64,000 nt of DNA from Qingshengfaniella alkalisoli (GCF_007855645.1 NZ_CP042265.1:434001-498000); one strand, 5' to 3'. Shown: positions 1 to 9,273, counted from the stretch's first letter. A program made the numbers and translations. The notes: generated by a model not told the origin, from the letters alone.

Positions 1-749
1 ATATCAAGCGGCCGTTCACGCGGAAGCGGGCTTTCGATGATGTCAGTGATACGACCGGGCCTGGGTGACATCACCACGATACGCGTCGACAGGTAGACCG
101 CCTCCGGTATCGAATGTGTCACGAAGCAGATCGTCTTGTTCGTGCGGTCCCAAAGTTGCAGCAGCTGCTCGTTCAGATGGTCGCGCACGATTTCATCCAG
201 CGCCCCGAAAGGTTCATCCATCAGCAAGAGATCGGCGTCAAAGGCCAGGGCCCGCGCGATGGACGCCCGCTGCTGCATCCCGCCCGACAACTGCCACGGG
301 TATTTCTTTTCGAAGCCCGACAGCTCTACCATGTCCAGAACCCGCGACACACGCTCCGCCTGTTCGGCCTTGCTGTAGCCCATGATCTCCAACGGCAGAC
401 GGATGTTGCCCGCAATGGTCCGCCACGGGTAAAGCCCCGCCGCCTGAAAGACATAACCATAGGCGCGCGCCTTGCGTGCCTCCTCCGGGCTCGTGCCGTT
501 AATCGTGATCGTGCCAGAAGTCGGCGTTTCCAAATCCGCCATCACGCGCAGAAACGTCGTTTTTCCACAGCCCGAAGGACCAATGAAACTGACAAAATCA
601 CCCTTCTGAATATCGAGGTCCACACCCTTGAGCGCGTGAACCGGACCATCGGCCGTCTCGAACGTCAGATCCACACCCTCGGCGGAAACAACCGTCTCGG
701 TCGCTTCACCGGTCATGTCTTGAAACCCACTGCGTGGCTGAACAACCAT
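1..749 (-). CDS. ABC transporter ATP-binding protein, NitT/TauT type, 3' end outside window
   Basis: ATPase of an ABC importer, cut by the window edge, so the C-terminus is missing (249 codons visible). In the reverse complement I read Walker A GPSGCGKT at about residues 57-64, a Q-loop VFQ, the signature LSGGM, Walker B LLLMDEP and the switch VTHSI, in the order and spacing of nitrate/taurine/pyrimidine-precursor ATPases (SsuB/TauB-like). The start is set at the ATG preceded by GAGGGG six bases upstream; an in-frame ATG lies eight codons further up (773). It follows hydA by 58 bases on the same strand, so it probably energises uptake of a pyrimidine, hydantoin or similar substrate for the catabolic enzymes upstream. 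The substrate itself is inference from position. Confidence 0.85.
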   Translation of the reverse strand, partial: MVVQPRSGFQDMTGEATETVVSAEGVDLTFETADGPVHALKGVDLDIQKGDFVSFIGPSGCGKTTFLRVMADLETPTSGTITINGTSPEEARKARAYGYVFQAAGLYPWRTIAGNIRLPLEIMGYSKAEQAERVSRVLDMVELSGFEKKYPWQLSGGMQQRASIARALAFDADLLLMDEPFGALDEIVRDHLNEQLLQLWDRTNKTICFVTHSIPEAVYLSTRIVVMSPRPGRITDIIESPLPRERPLD

Positions 750-807
750 CTGCGTCCCCTCGCTTGCGCGCATCCGTATGACGCGGCGTTGGCTAGGCGT
801 TTCACCG

Positions 808-2262
808 TCACACGCCGCTGGCGGGAATGCCCGTACGTTCCACCCTGCGAGGCGCCGTCAATTCCTTCCACGTGGACAAGGCCTTGTTCACAGGCGTGTT
901 CGGCGCCCGCATCACAAATTCGCCATGCCCTTCCTCGGCACGGATTTCGCCGTCATGCACGGCCACCTTTCCGCGTGTCAGCGTGAAGCGCGGCAGGCCT
1001 TTCACTTGCTGGCCCTCGAAGACATTGTAATCGATCGCGGATTGCTGGTTGTTGGCCGAGATCGTCTTTTCCCTGGCCGGATCCCAGACAACGATATCGG
1101 CATCCGCACCGACGAGGATCGCGCCCTTCTTCGGGTAGCAATTCAAGATTTTCGCAATGTTCGTCGAGGTCACCGCGACGAACTCATTCGGCGTCAACCG
1201 GCCCGTTTCCACCCCATGCGTCCAAAGCATCGGCATGCGATCTTCGAGTCCACCCGTCCCGTTCGGAATTTTGGTAAAGTCACCAACGCCATAGCGTTTC
1301 TGATCGGTCGTAAAAGCACAATGGTCCGTCGCGACGACCGACAGGCTGCCCGACTGCAGCCCGGCCCAAAGGCTGTCCTGATGCTTCTTGTTGCGGAAAG
1401 GTGGCGACATCACACGCCGCGCGGCGTGGTCCCAGTCCTTGTCGAAATACTCGCTCTCATCAAGCGTCAGATGCTGGATAAGCGGCTCGCCATACACCCG
1501 CTTGCCCTGCGTCCGGGCGCGTCGGATCGCTTCATGCGATTCCTCGCACGAGGTATGCACGACGTAAAGTGGCACGCCCGCCATATCCGCGATCATGATG
1601 GCGCGATTGGTGGCTTCGCCTTCGACCTCTGGCGGACGGGAATAGGCGTGCGCCTCGGGGCCGTTATTGCCTTCCTCCATCAGCTTGCGCTGTAACTCGG
1701 CCACCACGTCGCCATTCTCGGCATGGACTAAGGGTGTCGCGCCAAGCTCTGCACAACGCTTGAACGATACATACATCTCGTCGTCATTCACCATGAGCGC
1801 GCCTTTATAGGCCATGAAATGCTTGAAGGTGTTGATGCCCTTGTCGCGCACCACGGTTTCCATCTCGTTGAAGACCTGCTCACTCCACCACGTAATCGCC
1901 ATGTGGAAAGAATAGTCGCAGTTCGCGCGGGTGGATTTATTGTCCCACATCTGGATCGCATCCAGCAGCCCCTGCCCCGGCGACGGCAGCGCGAAGTCCA
2001 CCACCATCGTCGTACCACCCGCCAACGCCGCGCGTGTTCCGCTGTCGAAGTCATCCGAAGAATACGTACCCATGAACGGCATTTCGAGATGGGTATGCGG
2101 GTCGACCCCACCCGGCATCACGTAGCAGCCCGTCGCATCGAGTTCCTCGTCGCCAGACAGGTTCGGGCCAATCTCGACGATCTTACCGTCCTCGATCAGC
2201 ACATCGGCCTTATAGGTCAGGTCGGCGGTTACAACGGTGCCGTTCTTGATGACCTTTGTCAT
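808..2262 (-). CDS. hydA: dihydropyrimidinase (D-hydantoinase)
   Basis: Cyclic amidohydrolase that opens dihydrouracil or dihydrothymine to the N-carbamoyl-beta-amino acid, step 2 of reductive pyrimidine breakdown. 484 residues, the normal length. Metal-centre residues are visible: H56 and H58 in DPHTH, the lysine to be carboxylated K153 in AYKG, H180 in LVHAENG, H236 in VVHTS and D313 in ATDH. The ATG at 2262 has AGGAGA just upstream and starts with the family's usual N-terminus (MTKVIKNGTVV); an upstream in-frame ATG lies inside the previous gene. It lies 55 bases downstream of the ureidopropionase-type gene and shares its operon. Assignment to pyrimidines rather than hydantoins rests on the nearby preTA and rutR. 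Confidence 0.95.
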   Translation of the reverse strand: MTKVIKNGTVVTADLTYKADVLIEDGKIVEIGPNLSGDEELDATGCYVMPGGVDPHTHLEMPFMGTYSSDDFDSGTRAALAGGTTMVVDFALPSPGQGLLDAIQMWDNKSTRANCDYSFHMAITWWSEQVFNEMETVVRDKGINTFKHFMAYKGALMVNDDEMYVSFKRCAELGATPLVHAENGDVVAELQRKLMEEGNNGPEAHAYSRPPEVEGEATNRAIMIADMAGVPLYVVHTSCEESHEAIRRARTQGKRVYGEPLIQHLTLDESEYFDKDWDHAARRVMSPPFRNKKHQDSLWAGLQSGSLSVVATDHCAFTTDQKRYGVGDFTKIPNGTGGLEDRMPMLWTHGVETGRLTPNEFVAVTSTNIAKILNCYPKKGAILVGADADIVVWDPAREKTISANNQQSAIDYNVFEGQQVKGLPRFTLTRGKVAVHDGEIRAEEGHGEFVMRAPNTPVNKALSTWKELTAPRRVERTGIPASGV

Positions 2263-2317
2263 TCGTTCTCTCCTGTTGGTCTTTATAAGACGGCGACCCG
2301 AAAGCCGCCGTCCAATT

Positions 2318-3568
2318 TTATTCCGCGATTTGGGCCGTCTCCAGCACGGCATGCATCAGCACGTCCGCGCCTGCCGCCGCCCAGTCCTTGGATATTTCCT
2401 CGGCCTCGTTGTGACTGAGCCCATCAACGCAGGGACAGAACACCATCGCTGTCGGCGCTACCCGGTTGATCCAGCAAGCATCATGCCCGGCACCCGAAAC
2501 GATATCCCGGTGTGAATAGCCCAGCCGATCCGCAGCATTCCGCACCGCAGCCACACAATCCTTGTCGAATTCCACCGGATCGAAATGACCGGTGGGTTCG
2601 ATCTCGATCCCCAGACCCAGATCCCGCGCAATCTCCGCTGCTTCCTTTTCCAGTTGTTCACGCATGGAGGTCAGCTTGGCCAGATCAGGCGAGCGGAAAT
2701 CAATGGTGAACACCGACCTGCCTGGAATGACATTGCGCGAGTTCGGATAGACATTGGCCTGGCCAACCGCACCCACCGCATTTGGTTGATGATCCATCGC
2801 AGTTCGGTGCACGGCTTCGGTGATCCGCGCCATACCCAGCCCCGCATTGACGCGCATGTCCATCGGCGTCGAACCGGTATGGGCATCTTTCCCGGTCAGG
2901 CGCACCTCCAGCCACCACAGGCCCTGCCCATGTGTGACGACGCCGATATCCTTGCCTTCCGCCTCTAGGATGGGCCCCTGTTCGATATGCAACTCGAAAA
3001 ATGCGTGCATCTTACGGGCGCCGACTTCTTCATCGCCCCTCCAGCCGATGCGATCCAGCTCATCACCGAATTTCTTGCCCTCCGCATCTTCGCGATCATA
3101 GGCCCAATCCTGTTCATGGATACCGGCGAAAACCCCTGATGCCAGCATCGCGGGGGCAAAGCGCGTGCCTTCTTCATTCGTCCAGTTGGTCACAACGATC
3201 GGATGTTTCGTCTTGATGTCGAGATCATTGAGGGTGCGGATCAGTTCCAGCCCGCCAAGCACCCCCAGAACCCCGTCGTATTTTCCGCCGGTTGGCTGGG
3301 TATCAAGGTGACTGCCCACATATACGGGGAGCGCGCCCGCGTCGGTTCCTTCACGGCGTGCAAACATGGTGCCCATCTGGTCGACGCCCATGGTGCAGCC
3401 CGCATCCTCGCACCATTTCTGAAAAAGTGCGCGTCCTTCACCATCCTCATCCGTCACGGTTTGGCGATTGTTGCCTCCCGCAACCCCCGGCCCAATCTTG
3501 GCCATTTCCATGAGACTGTCCCAAAGACGGTCACCATTGATCCTGAGGTTTTCACCTGGCGCAGACAT
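2318..3568 (-). CDS. Zn-dependent N-carbamoyl amino acid hydrolase / beta-ureidopropionase (M20 family)
   Basis: Expected to hydrolyse N-carbamoyl-beta-alanine to beta-alanine, CO2 and ammonia, the last step of the reductive pyrimidine pathway. 416 residues, an M20-family amidohydrolase like HyuC/AmaB/allantoate amidohydrolase. Metal ligands are visible: H87 and D89 in GSHLDTQ, D98 in KYDGV, E132-E133 in TNEEGTRF, H194 in ELHIEQGP, and a C-terminal GAGHDA. The ATG at 3568 has AGGAG at ideal spacing; the in-frame ATG at 3583 overlaps that site and is unlikely. First gene of the operon continuing to hydA and the ABC ATPase, with a RutR-like palindrome 64 bases upstream. An allantoate or L-carbamoyl amino acid substrate cannot be excluded from sequence alone. 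Confidence 0.88.
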   Translation of the reverse strand: MSAPGENLRINGDRLWDSLMEMAKIGPGVAGGNNRQTVTDEDGEGRALFQKWCEDAGCTMGVDQMGTMFARREGTDAGALPVYVGSHLDTQPTGGKYDGVLGVLGGLELIRTLNDLDIKTKHPIVVTNWTNEEGTRFAPAMLASGVFAGIHEQDWAYDREDAEGKKFGDELDRIGWRGDEEVGARKMHAFFELHIEQGPILEAEGKDIGVVTHGQGLWWLEVRLTGKDAHTGSTPMDMRVNAGLGMARITEAVHRTAMDHQPNAVGAVGQANVYPNSRNVIPGRSVFTIDFRSPDLAKLTSMREQLEKEAAEIARDLGLGIEIEPTGHFDPVEFDKDCVAAVRNAADRLGYSHRDIVSGAGHDACWINRVAPTAMVFCPCVDGLSHNEAEEISKDWAAAGADVLMHAVLETAQIAE

Positions 3569-3631
3569 ATGCACTCCTGTCATTCTTTAGGTGGAAACGT
3601 GCAAAATGGACGCGCTTCCCCTTGTCGCTTT

Positions 3632-3647
3632 TTTACCATTTGGTAAA
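3632..3647. promoter_or_regulatory. RutR-like palindromic operator between hydrolase operon and rutR
   Basis: TTTACCATTTGGTAAA consists of perfect 7-bp arms separated by two bases. It matches the published E. coli RutR pattern TTGACCAnnTGGTCAA except for one symmetrical base pair in each arm. It sits in the divergent gap between the pyrimidine operon (start 3568) and the TetR gene (start 3759), so it could control both. A close relative lies upstream of preT at 7133-7148. Confidence 0.72.
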
Positions 3648-3758
3648 GTTACGATTGCCAAGCGGCCTGTGCCTGTCAAGAAATGTCTTCACGGTTTCGG
3701 CACCCGATGCACGCTCAGCAAGCATTTGATCGTTTTCGCGGCAACGCAGGAACACCGC

Positions 3759-4382
3759 ATGGAAAAACCCACCTCAGCGGCACGTAAAAAGACGAGCCGC
3801 ATCCAGAAAAAGAACCGCAAGCTGATCCTCGATGCGGCCCTCGATGTCTTTTCCCAGAACGGTTATCGGGGCGCGACGCTTGATCAGATCGCAGAGGCCT
3901 GCGGGTTGAGCAAGCCGAATATCCTGTATTATTTCAACGGCAAGGAAGAGATCCACGTCACACTCCTGAACCAGTTGATGGAGATCTGGCTCGATCCACT
4001 GGAGCAGATGGACCCGGACGGTGATCCGCTGGATGAAATCTGTGCCTATGTCCGCCGGAAGCTGGAGATGAGCCAGGAGTTTCCACGTGAAAGCCGCCTC
4101 TTTGCCAACGAAATTCTTCAGGGCGCCCCGAGGATGCAGCCGCATCTTCAGACGCGGCTGAAGACCCTGTTCGACGAGAAAACCTCCGTCCTGGCCCATT
4201 GGATCGAAACGGGCCGGATCAAGCAGGTCGACCCGCGGCATCTGATCTTTTCCATCTGGGCCACGACCCAGCATTATGCCGATTTCGAGGCCCAGGTCGG
4301 TGTACTTTTGGAAGGCGGCGAGGTGTTCGGCGCAGCGCAGGACTATCTCGACACCCTGTTTCGCCGGTTGCTCGCCCCCTGA
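3759..4382 (+). CDS. rutR: TetR-family pyrimidine utilisation regulator RutR
   Basis: Local repressor of pyrimidine catabolism; in E. coli RutR is released from DNA by uracil or thymine. 207 residues: an N-terminal TetR helix-turn-helix (residues roughly 25-70, with FSQNGYRGATLDQIAEACG and the YYFNGKEEI end of the recognition region), then a helical ligand domain matching RutR (W-LDPLEQM, FANEILQGAP, FSIWATTQHYADF). The start at 3759 has AGGA seven bases upstream; the longer reading frame back to 3591 would run through the operator. Divergent from the hydrolase operon; its stop codon directly abuts the preA stop on the other strand. Confidence 0.9.
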   Translation: MEKPTSAARKKTSRIQKKNRKLILDAALDVFSQNGYRGATLDQIAEACGLSKPNILYYFNGKEEIHVTLLNQLMEIWLDPLEQMDPDGDPLDEICAYVRRKLEMSQEFPRESRLFANEILQGAPRMQPHLQTRLKTLFDEKTSVLAHWIETGRIKQVDPRHLIFSIWATTQHYADFEAQVGVLLEGGEVFGAAQDYLDTLFRRLLAP

Positions 4383-5687
4383 CTATTCGGCCGCGACAGC
4401 ATTCGGGTTGTTCGGATGCGTCGTCCAGTTGGCATAGTCGCGTTCAACCACCTTTCCCGTGCGTTCGTCAACAGCGCCCGCTGGCAGTTGTTCCATCGTG
4501 ATGCAGTCCTCTACGGGGCAGACATTCACGCACAGATTGCAGGCCACGCATTCATCATCCTTGACCGAAAAGACCCGATCGTCCGACATCGCGATAGCCT
4601 GGTGCGAGGTGTCCTCGCAGGCCGCGAAGCACCGACCACATTTGATACACAGATCCTCGTTAATTCGCGCCTTGGCAATATAGTTCAGGTTCAGTTGCTG
4701 CCAATCGCAGACATTCGGAATGGCGCGGCGCACGATCTCCGAAGTAGACGTGATTTGTTTTTCATCCATCCACTGGCTCAGCCCCGAAATCATCTCCTGC
4801 ACGACCTTGAAGCCATAGGTCATTGCCGCCGTGCAGACCTGCACATTCCCCGCCCCCAGCGCCATGAACTCCGCCGCATCGCGCCATGTCGTGACACCGC
4901 CAATGCCGCTGATGGGCAAGTCGGCCAGTTCCGCAGAACGGGCGATTTCGGCCACCATGTTGAGCGCAATCGGTTTGACCGCGGGACCACAATAGCCGCC
5001 ATGTGCACCCTTGCCATCAATCGTCGGCTCCGGTGCGAACAGGTCCAGATCAACGCCGGTGATCGAATTGATCGTGTTGATAAGCGACACCGCGTCAGCC
5101 CCGCCAGCATGCGCCGCCATTGCGGGTTTGCGGATGTCAGTGATGTTGGGTGTCAGCTTCACGATGCAGGGCATGCGGGTGTTCTGTTTTACCCAACGCG
5201 TGACCATCTCGATGTATTCGGGCACTTGCCCGACGGCGGACCCCATGCCCCGTTCGCTCATCCCGTGAGGACAGCCGAAGTTCAACTCCACCCCGTCCGC
5301 GCCCGTGTCTTCTACATGCGGCAGGATGGCTTTCCAGGCTTCCTCCTCGCACGGCACCATCAAAGACACGACCAGCGCGCGGTCCGGATAGTCGCGCTTG
5401 ACCGCCTTGATTTCGCGCAAATTGACCTCCAGCGGACGGTCGGTGATCAACTCGATATTGTTCAGGCCCAGAAGCCTGCGATCCGCGCCCCATATCGCGC
5501 CGTAGCGGGGACCGTTCACATTGACGATGGGTGGCCCCTCCTCGCCCAGTGTCTTCCAGACGACACCGCCCCAGCCTGCTTCGAACGCGCGGCGGACATT
5601 GTATTCCTTGTCCGTGGGCGGGGCAGACGCCAGCCAGAACGGATTCGGGGATTTGATCCCCACGAATTCAGATGCAAGATTAGCCAT
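4383..5687 (-). CDS. preA: NAD-dependent dihydropyrimidine dehydrogenase subunit PreA
   Basis: Catalytic subunit that reduces uracil and thymine to the dihydro form. 434 residues. An N-terminal FMN-binding TIM barrel of the dihydroorotate dehydrogenase family (PNPFWLASAPPT near residue 15, ELNFGCPHG in the middle, ISGIGGV toward the end of the barrel) is followed by a C-terminal ferredoxin domain with two [4Fe-4S] motifs, CIKCGRCFAAC and CVACNLCVNVC. It lies 62 bases downstream of preT on the same strand, the usual two-gene unit forming the heterotetramer. Convergent with rutR with no intergenic base. The domain order and neighbours make the call firm. Confidence 0.95.
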   Translation of the reverse strand: MANLASEFVGIKSPNPFWLASAPPTDKEYNVRRAFEAGWGGVVWKTLGEEGPPIVNVNGPRYGAIWGADRRLLGLNNIELITDRPLEVNLREIKAVKRDYPDRALVVSLMVPCEEEAWKAILPHVEDTGADGVELNFGCPHGMSERGMGSAVGQVPEYIEMVTRWVKQNTRMPCIVKLTPNITDIRKPAMAAHAGGADAVSLINTINSITGVDLDLFAPEPTIDGKGAHGGYCGPAVKPIALNMVAEIARSAELADLPISGIGGVTTWRDAAEFMALGAGNVQVCTAAMTYGFKVVQEMISGLSQWMDEKQITSTSEIVRRAIPNVCDWQQLNLNYIAKARINEDLCIKCGRCFAACEDTSHQAIAMSDDRVFSVKDDECVACNLCVNVCPVEDCITMEQLPAGAVDERTGKVVERDYANWTTHPNNPNAVAAE

Positions 5688-5749
5688 TCTTCCAATTCCC
5701 TGTGCTTGGCGGGGCGCGGTTGGCCGCTTGTCTCCCGCTCGCTTGGTGC

Positions 5750-7072
5750 TTAGCCCATCAGGCTCGCGTGTATATCTTCTGCCGCATCGCGCCCTTCAGC
5801 CACCGCAGTCACTGTCAGATCATCACCGCCCAAGGCGCAATCGCCGCCTGCCCACACACCATTGAGGCTGGTGCGCCCTGTCTCCGACACACGTATTTTG
5901 CGGCCATCGAGATCCGGCAGGCCGTCCGCAATGAGCGCCTGCCCGATCGCCTTGAAAACCTGATCGGTAGCCAGCCGAAATGTCTCGCCCGTGGGGGTTA
6001 GCGTGTCGTCAGTGTATTCGAACTCGATCTCACGCACCGTACCGTTGCCATGGACAGCAACCGGAGACGCGTTCGTAATGATCCGCACGCCTTTCGACGC
6101 AGCCAGATCCTGTTCAAATACGGTGGCATTCATTCGGTCGCGTCCACGCCGATAAACCAACGTCACGTTGAGCGCGCCCAGAAGCTTTGCCTGCACCGCT
6201 GCGTCAATCGCTGTCATACCACCGCCGATCACAACGACGTCGCGGCCGATGGCCACATTGTACAAAGCGTCCGCCTGCCGCAGTTCCGAGATAAAGCCAA
6301 CGGCATCAAGCACACCTGCCTTGTGCTCGCCATCCACGCCGAGGGCATTCACGCCAGCCAGCCCGACACCCAGAAACACCGCGTCGAAGCCATCACGCAG
6401 CTCGGGCAAGGTGAAGTCACGACCCAGCGCCTGATTGTTCCTGATCTCGATGCCGCCGATCCTGGTCAGCCATTCGACCTCCCGCTCAGCAAAGCCATCG
6501 ATGGTCTTGTAAGCTGCAATCCCGAACTCGTTGAGCCCGCCCGGCTTCGACCGTGCGTCAAAGATTGTCACGCGGTGGCCATGCATCGCCAAACGGTGCG
6601 CACAGGCCAGTCCAGCCGGACCCGCGCCGACAACCGCGATGCGTTTTCCAGTGTCCGGTGCTCGCGTGAACGGATGGTGCCCGGATGCCATCAGTATGTC
6701 TGTGGCGTAACGCTGAAGCAGACCGATATTGACCGGCTTCCCCTCTGCCGCCTCGCGCACACAGGCTTCTTCGCATAGCGTCTCTGTTGGACAGACGCGG
6801 GCACACATGCCGCCCAGAATGTTTTGCTCGAAGATCGTTTTCGCTGCTGCCTCCGGCGTACCCGTCGCGATCTGCCGAATGAAGAGCGGAATATCGATGC
6901 TGGTCGGACAAGCCGTCATGCACGGCGCATCGTGGCAGAAATAGCATCGATCTGCGGCGACTAGCGCTTCATGGTGATTAAGCGGTTCATGAAGATCCGC
7001 GAAGTTCCGGACGTAGTCTTCAGGCGTCAATCGCCCGGCTACCACACCCGGCGTCAAGCTGTTCCCCGTCAT
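5750..7072 (-). CDS. preT: NAD(P)-dependent dihydropyrimidine dehydrogenase subunit PreT
   Basis: Flavin- and Fe-S-containing electron-input subunit that passes electrons from NAD(P)H to PreA. 440 residues, resembling the small subunit of glutamate synthase. An N-terminal dicluster region has CYFCHDAPCMTAC and CARVCPTETLCEEAC; an FAD-binding VVGAGPAGLACAH follows near residue 150 and an NAD(P)-binding VVIGGGMTAIDAA near residue 265; the C-terminal GGDCALGG closes the FAD site. First gene of preTA, with a RutR-like half-perfect palindrome about 60 bases upstream of the start. The 243-base gap downstream toward ask holds that operator and a terminator for ask. Confidence 0.95.
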   Translation of the reverse strand: MTGNSLTPGVVAGRLTPEDYVRNFADLHEPLNHHEALVAADRCYFCHDAPCMTACPTSIDIPLFIRQIATGTPEAAAKTIFEQNILGGMCARVCPTETLCEEACVREAAEGKPVNIGLLQRYATDILMASGHHPFTRAPDTGKRIAVVGAGPAGLACAHRLAMHGHRVTIFDARSKPGGLNEFGIAAYKTIDGFAEREVEWLTRIGGIEIRNNQALGRDFTLPELRDGFDAVFLGVGLAGVNALGVDGEHKAGVLDAVGFISELRQADALYNVAIGRDVVVIGGGMTAIDAAVQAKLLGALNVTLVYRRGRDRMNATVFEQDLAASKGVRIITNASPVAVHGNGTVREIEFEYTDDTLTPTGETFRLATDQVFKAIGQALIADGLPDLDGRKIRVSETGRTSLNGVWAGGDCALGGDDLTVTAVAEGRDAAEDIHASLMG

Positions 7073-7132
7073 GGCTTACTCCACTGCTGGCTTAGACGTT
7101 CTTGTTGCAGTCAGTATTCCACGGAAAAAAAT

Positions 7133-7148
7133 TTTATCAAATGGTCAA
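7133..7148. promoter_or_regulatory. RutR-like operator upstream of preT
   Basis: TTTATCAAATGGTCAA on the plus strand: one arm is an exact RutR half-site (TGGTCAA), the other is degenerate (TTTATCA), with the same two-base spacer as the operator at 3632-3647. It lies 61 bases before the preT ATG, suitable for repression of preTA. It shares arm geometry with the first site but is not a copy of it. Confidence 0.62.
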
Positions 7149-7259
7149 TTTTATTTTGTCACTCAATTTGAACAGATCGCACATGATAACGGACAAACGC
7201 TGATATTTTGTGCGGTAGGGGATAGCCGACCTGTCAGTGTGCGATAGCGCAAAGAAAAA

Positions 7260-7284
7260 CCCTGCGGTCGTACTGACCGCAGGG
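7260..7284 (-). terminator. Rho-independent terminator after ask
   Basis: A perfect 10-bp stem (CCCTGCGGTC / GACCGCAGGG) with a five-base loop. In the minus-strand transcript it is followed by TTTTTC. It lies 32 bases after the ask stop codon and ends the ectABC-ask operon. Confidence 0.85.
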
Positions 7285-7315
7285 CTGAACTCCCTGTTAG
7301 GCTGATACCGGGTTG

Positions 7316-8773
7316 CTATGCAGCCTGCAGATCTTCCTCGGGCAGAAGATCAACAACATCCTCTTTTTCGATCAGGGCTTCGTGGAGCACCTTGATCGTT
7401 TCATCCATCTGGGCGCGCGTAACAACGAACTGCGTATCGACGTTGCGGGTCGTCTGCTGTGCTGCAACCGTCTGGATGTTTGCCCGCTCCAGCGCCGTCA
7501 GGCCGCGAAGCAGCGGCTTCATCCCGTCGAGACTGCGACCGATCACCGAGACCACCGCAAGGTTTTGCGCGCTCAGCTCGGCGCTCGGGTAAAGCTTGGC
7601 CAAGTCACGTTCTACACGGCGCACCGATTTCAAGGGCGCGTCGACGTAGTGGGTAATCGTATTGGCGTTGGAACTCTTGGTGACAATCCGAACGTCGTGA
7701 CGGGTAAGAACGTCAAGAAAGGCACTGTCATACCCCTTGACCCCAACCATGTCCTGCTCGAACAGCGAAATCGCGTAGACGCCCAGCCCGGTAACCATTT
7801 CGACCCGCGCCTCGTCGGAAGCCTGATCGTCAATCAAGGTACCGGGATCTTGCGGCTCAAACGCGTTGGTCACGCGCAGCGGAATTCCCGACTGGCGCAA
7901 CATCTTCGCGGCTTTGGGATGGATCGCCTCCATGCCCATATTCGACAGCTGGTCCGCCACGTCGTAGTTCGTGTGCCCGATCTTGCGCACAGCGTCCTCG
8001 CCTACGATGCGCGGGTCGGCCGACGACAAGTGGAATTCCTTGTGGATGATCGCCTCGGCCGCGTCCGTGGACGCCGCGATGCGAGAGAACGTCACCTCGG
8101 AATACCCTCGGTCGAATTCCCTCATCAGCCCTTCTTTGCACTGCGCATAGCCGGTAACGATCGGCAGCTCGGTCGCAAAATCCACGTCTTGCAAACCCGA
8201 GTTGATTCGCTCTTCCAGCGTATATTCATCCTCATCGCGCCAGCCGCTGAGATCAACAGCACGGGCATTCACGCCCTTGCGCTGAAGCAGCCGCGCGGTA
8301 ACAAAAGCCGAATGCGCCTCGCCCAGCCCGGACAGAAGTTCCCGAATGACCAGCATGTGCTGCTCGAGACGGAAATGGCCGTAGGAGCACAACCGCTGCA
8401 AGTCTATCAGGCAGCTGCGCGCGCCTTCGATCCGCTCACGAACGAATTGGTCAGCATCGGTGACGTCCGCTGGATTGTCGAGGACCGCGTCATGCGCTTT
8501 TTTCATCGCCTTCGCGACGTCATCCAATGCGTCCGACCACTTTCCCGCACTGTCGGCATTGGAAAAATGCCCATAGACGCCTGGCTCGCCCGTCTTCTTG
8601 TCTTCGAGCAGCAGGTTCGTGATTCCGGCATAGGCAGAAACGACGAACACGCGGTTGTATAGGTCGTCATCCTTCCGGTCGCCGATGAACAGCGTATCCA
8701 GAAGCTCATTGGTACGGCTCATGGAAGTGCCGCCGATTTTTTCTACGGTATGTCTGTGCTGAGTATCAGTCAC
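7316..8773 (-). CDS. ask: Aspartate kinase of the ectoine cluster (Ask_Ect)
   Basis: Phosphorylates aspartate and so commits carbon to aspartate semialdehyde for ectoine. 485 residues from a GTG start at 8773, preceded by GGAAGA; the protein then begins close to the conserved VEKIGGTSM that replaces the KFGGTS motif of other aspartokinases. The N-terminal kinase half is followed by two ACT domains in the last about 150 residues (VVSVIGRSLDGMKPLLRG and neighbours). Last gene of ectABC-ask, separated from ectC by 98 bases. A dedicated aspartokinase here is thought to escape feedback control by lysine and threonine. Translation from the upstream ATG at 8836 is less likely. Confidence 0.93.
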   Translation of the reverse strand: MTDTQHRHTVEKIGGTSMSRTNELLDTLFIGDRKDDDLYNRVFVVSAYAGITNLLLEDKKTGEPGVYGHFSNADSAGKWSDALDDVAKAMKKAHDAVLDNPADVTDADQFVRERIEGARSCLIDLQRLCSYGHFRLEQHMLVIRELLSGLGEAHSAFVTARLLQRKGVNARAVDLSGWRDEDEYTLEERINSGLQDVDFATELPIVTGYAQCKEGLMREFDRGYSEVTFSRIAASTDAAEAIIHKEFHLSSADPRIVGEDAVRKIGHTNYDVADQLSNMGMEAIHPKAAKMLRQSGIPLRVTNAFEPQDPGTLIDDQASDEARVEMVTGLGVYAISLFEQDMVGVKGYDSAFLDVLTRHDVRIVTKSSNANTITHYVDAPLKSVRRVERDLAKLYPSAELSAQNLAVVSVIGRSLDGMKPLLRGLTALERANIQTVAAQQTTRNVDTQFVVTRAQMDETIKVLHEALIEKEDVVDLLPEEDLQAA

Positions 8774-8871
8774 TGGTCTTCCGTTGGTTTGATGTTGCCC
8801 CGTGTCAGGCTGTCTGCCCGGCGGCTGGTGCCGCATCCACGGGGCGAAAGTTTCCCACGCCCGCCGTTTGC

Positions 8872-9267
8872 TTAGTCGGCAAGCTCAGGTGCTGCGGCGT
8901 AGGAACCGTCGGCCTGGTGGACCTCGTTGCCGGTCACGGGCGGGTTGAAGCAGCAGGCCATGACCAGCTCTTCTTCCGCGCGCAGTGTGTGCTTGTCATG
9001 CAGGTTCAGTGCATACATCACGCCCGGCTTGATCTCATGCGTCTCGCCCGTGGCCAGATCCGTGATCGAACCCTTGCCCGACATGCAATAGACGCTTTCG
9101 AAGTGGTTCTTGTAGTGGAACGTGTGCTCCGAACCTGCTTGCAGCGTCGTAATGTGGAACGAGAAGCCCATCTTGTCGTCGGCCAGCAGCATGCGCACCG
9201 ATGTCCATTGCGCATCCGATACGGCGCGGTCGGTGTTCTTCAGTTGATTGAAATCGCGTACGATCAT
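8872..9267 (-). CDS. ectC: L-ectoine synthase
   Basis: Closes N-gamma-acetyl-diaminobutyrate to the tetrahydropyrimidine ectoine. 131 residues, the family length, a single cupin barrel (MIVRDFNQL start, [16 protein letters not shown] in the first cupin motif, [20 protein letters not shown] near the end, the last a hallmark of EctC). Six bases separate it from ectB, so the two are co-translated. No downstream ectD hydroxylase is found in this window, so 5-hydroxyectoine production is not supported here. Confidence 0.97.
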   Translation of the reverse strand: MIVRDFNQLKNTDRAVSDAQWTSVRMLLADDKMGFSFHITTLQAGSEHTFHYKNHFESVYCMSGKGSITDLATGETHEIKPGVMYALNLHDKHTLRAEEELVMACCFNPPVTGNEVHQADGSYAAAPELAD

Positions 9268-9273
9268 TTGGCG

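Noticed and set aside
4416-5753. 445-codon plus-strand frame opposite preA
   Set aside because: Antisense shadow of preA; the minus strand carries the iron-sulphur and FMN motifs.
7313-8662. Long plus-strand open frame of 449 codons opposite ask
   Set aside because: It is antisense to a well-conserved aspartokinase, has no ribosome site or family resemblance, and its composition is that of a codon-shadow in GC-rich DNA.
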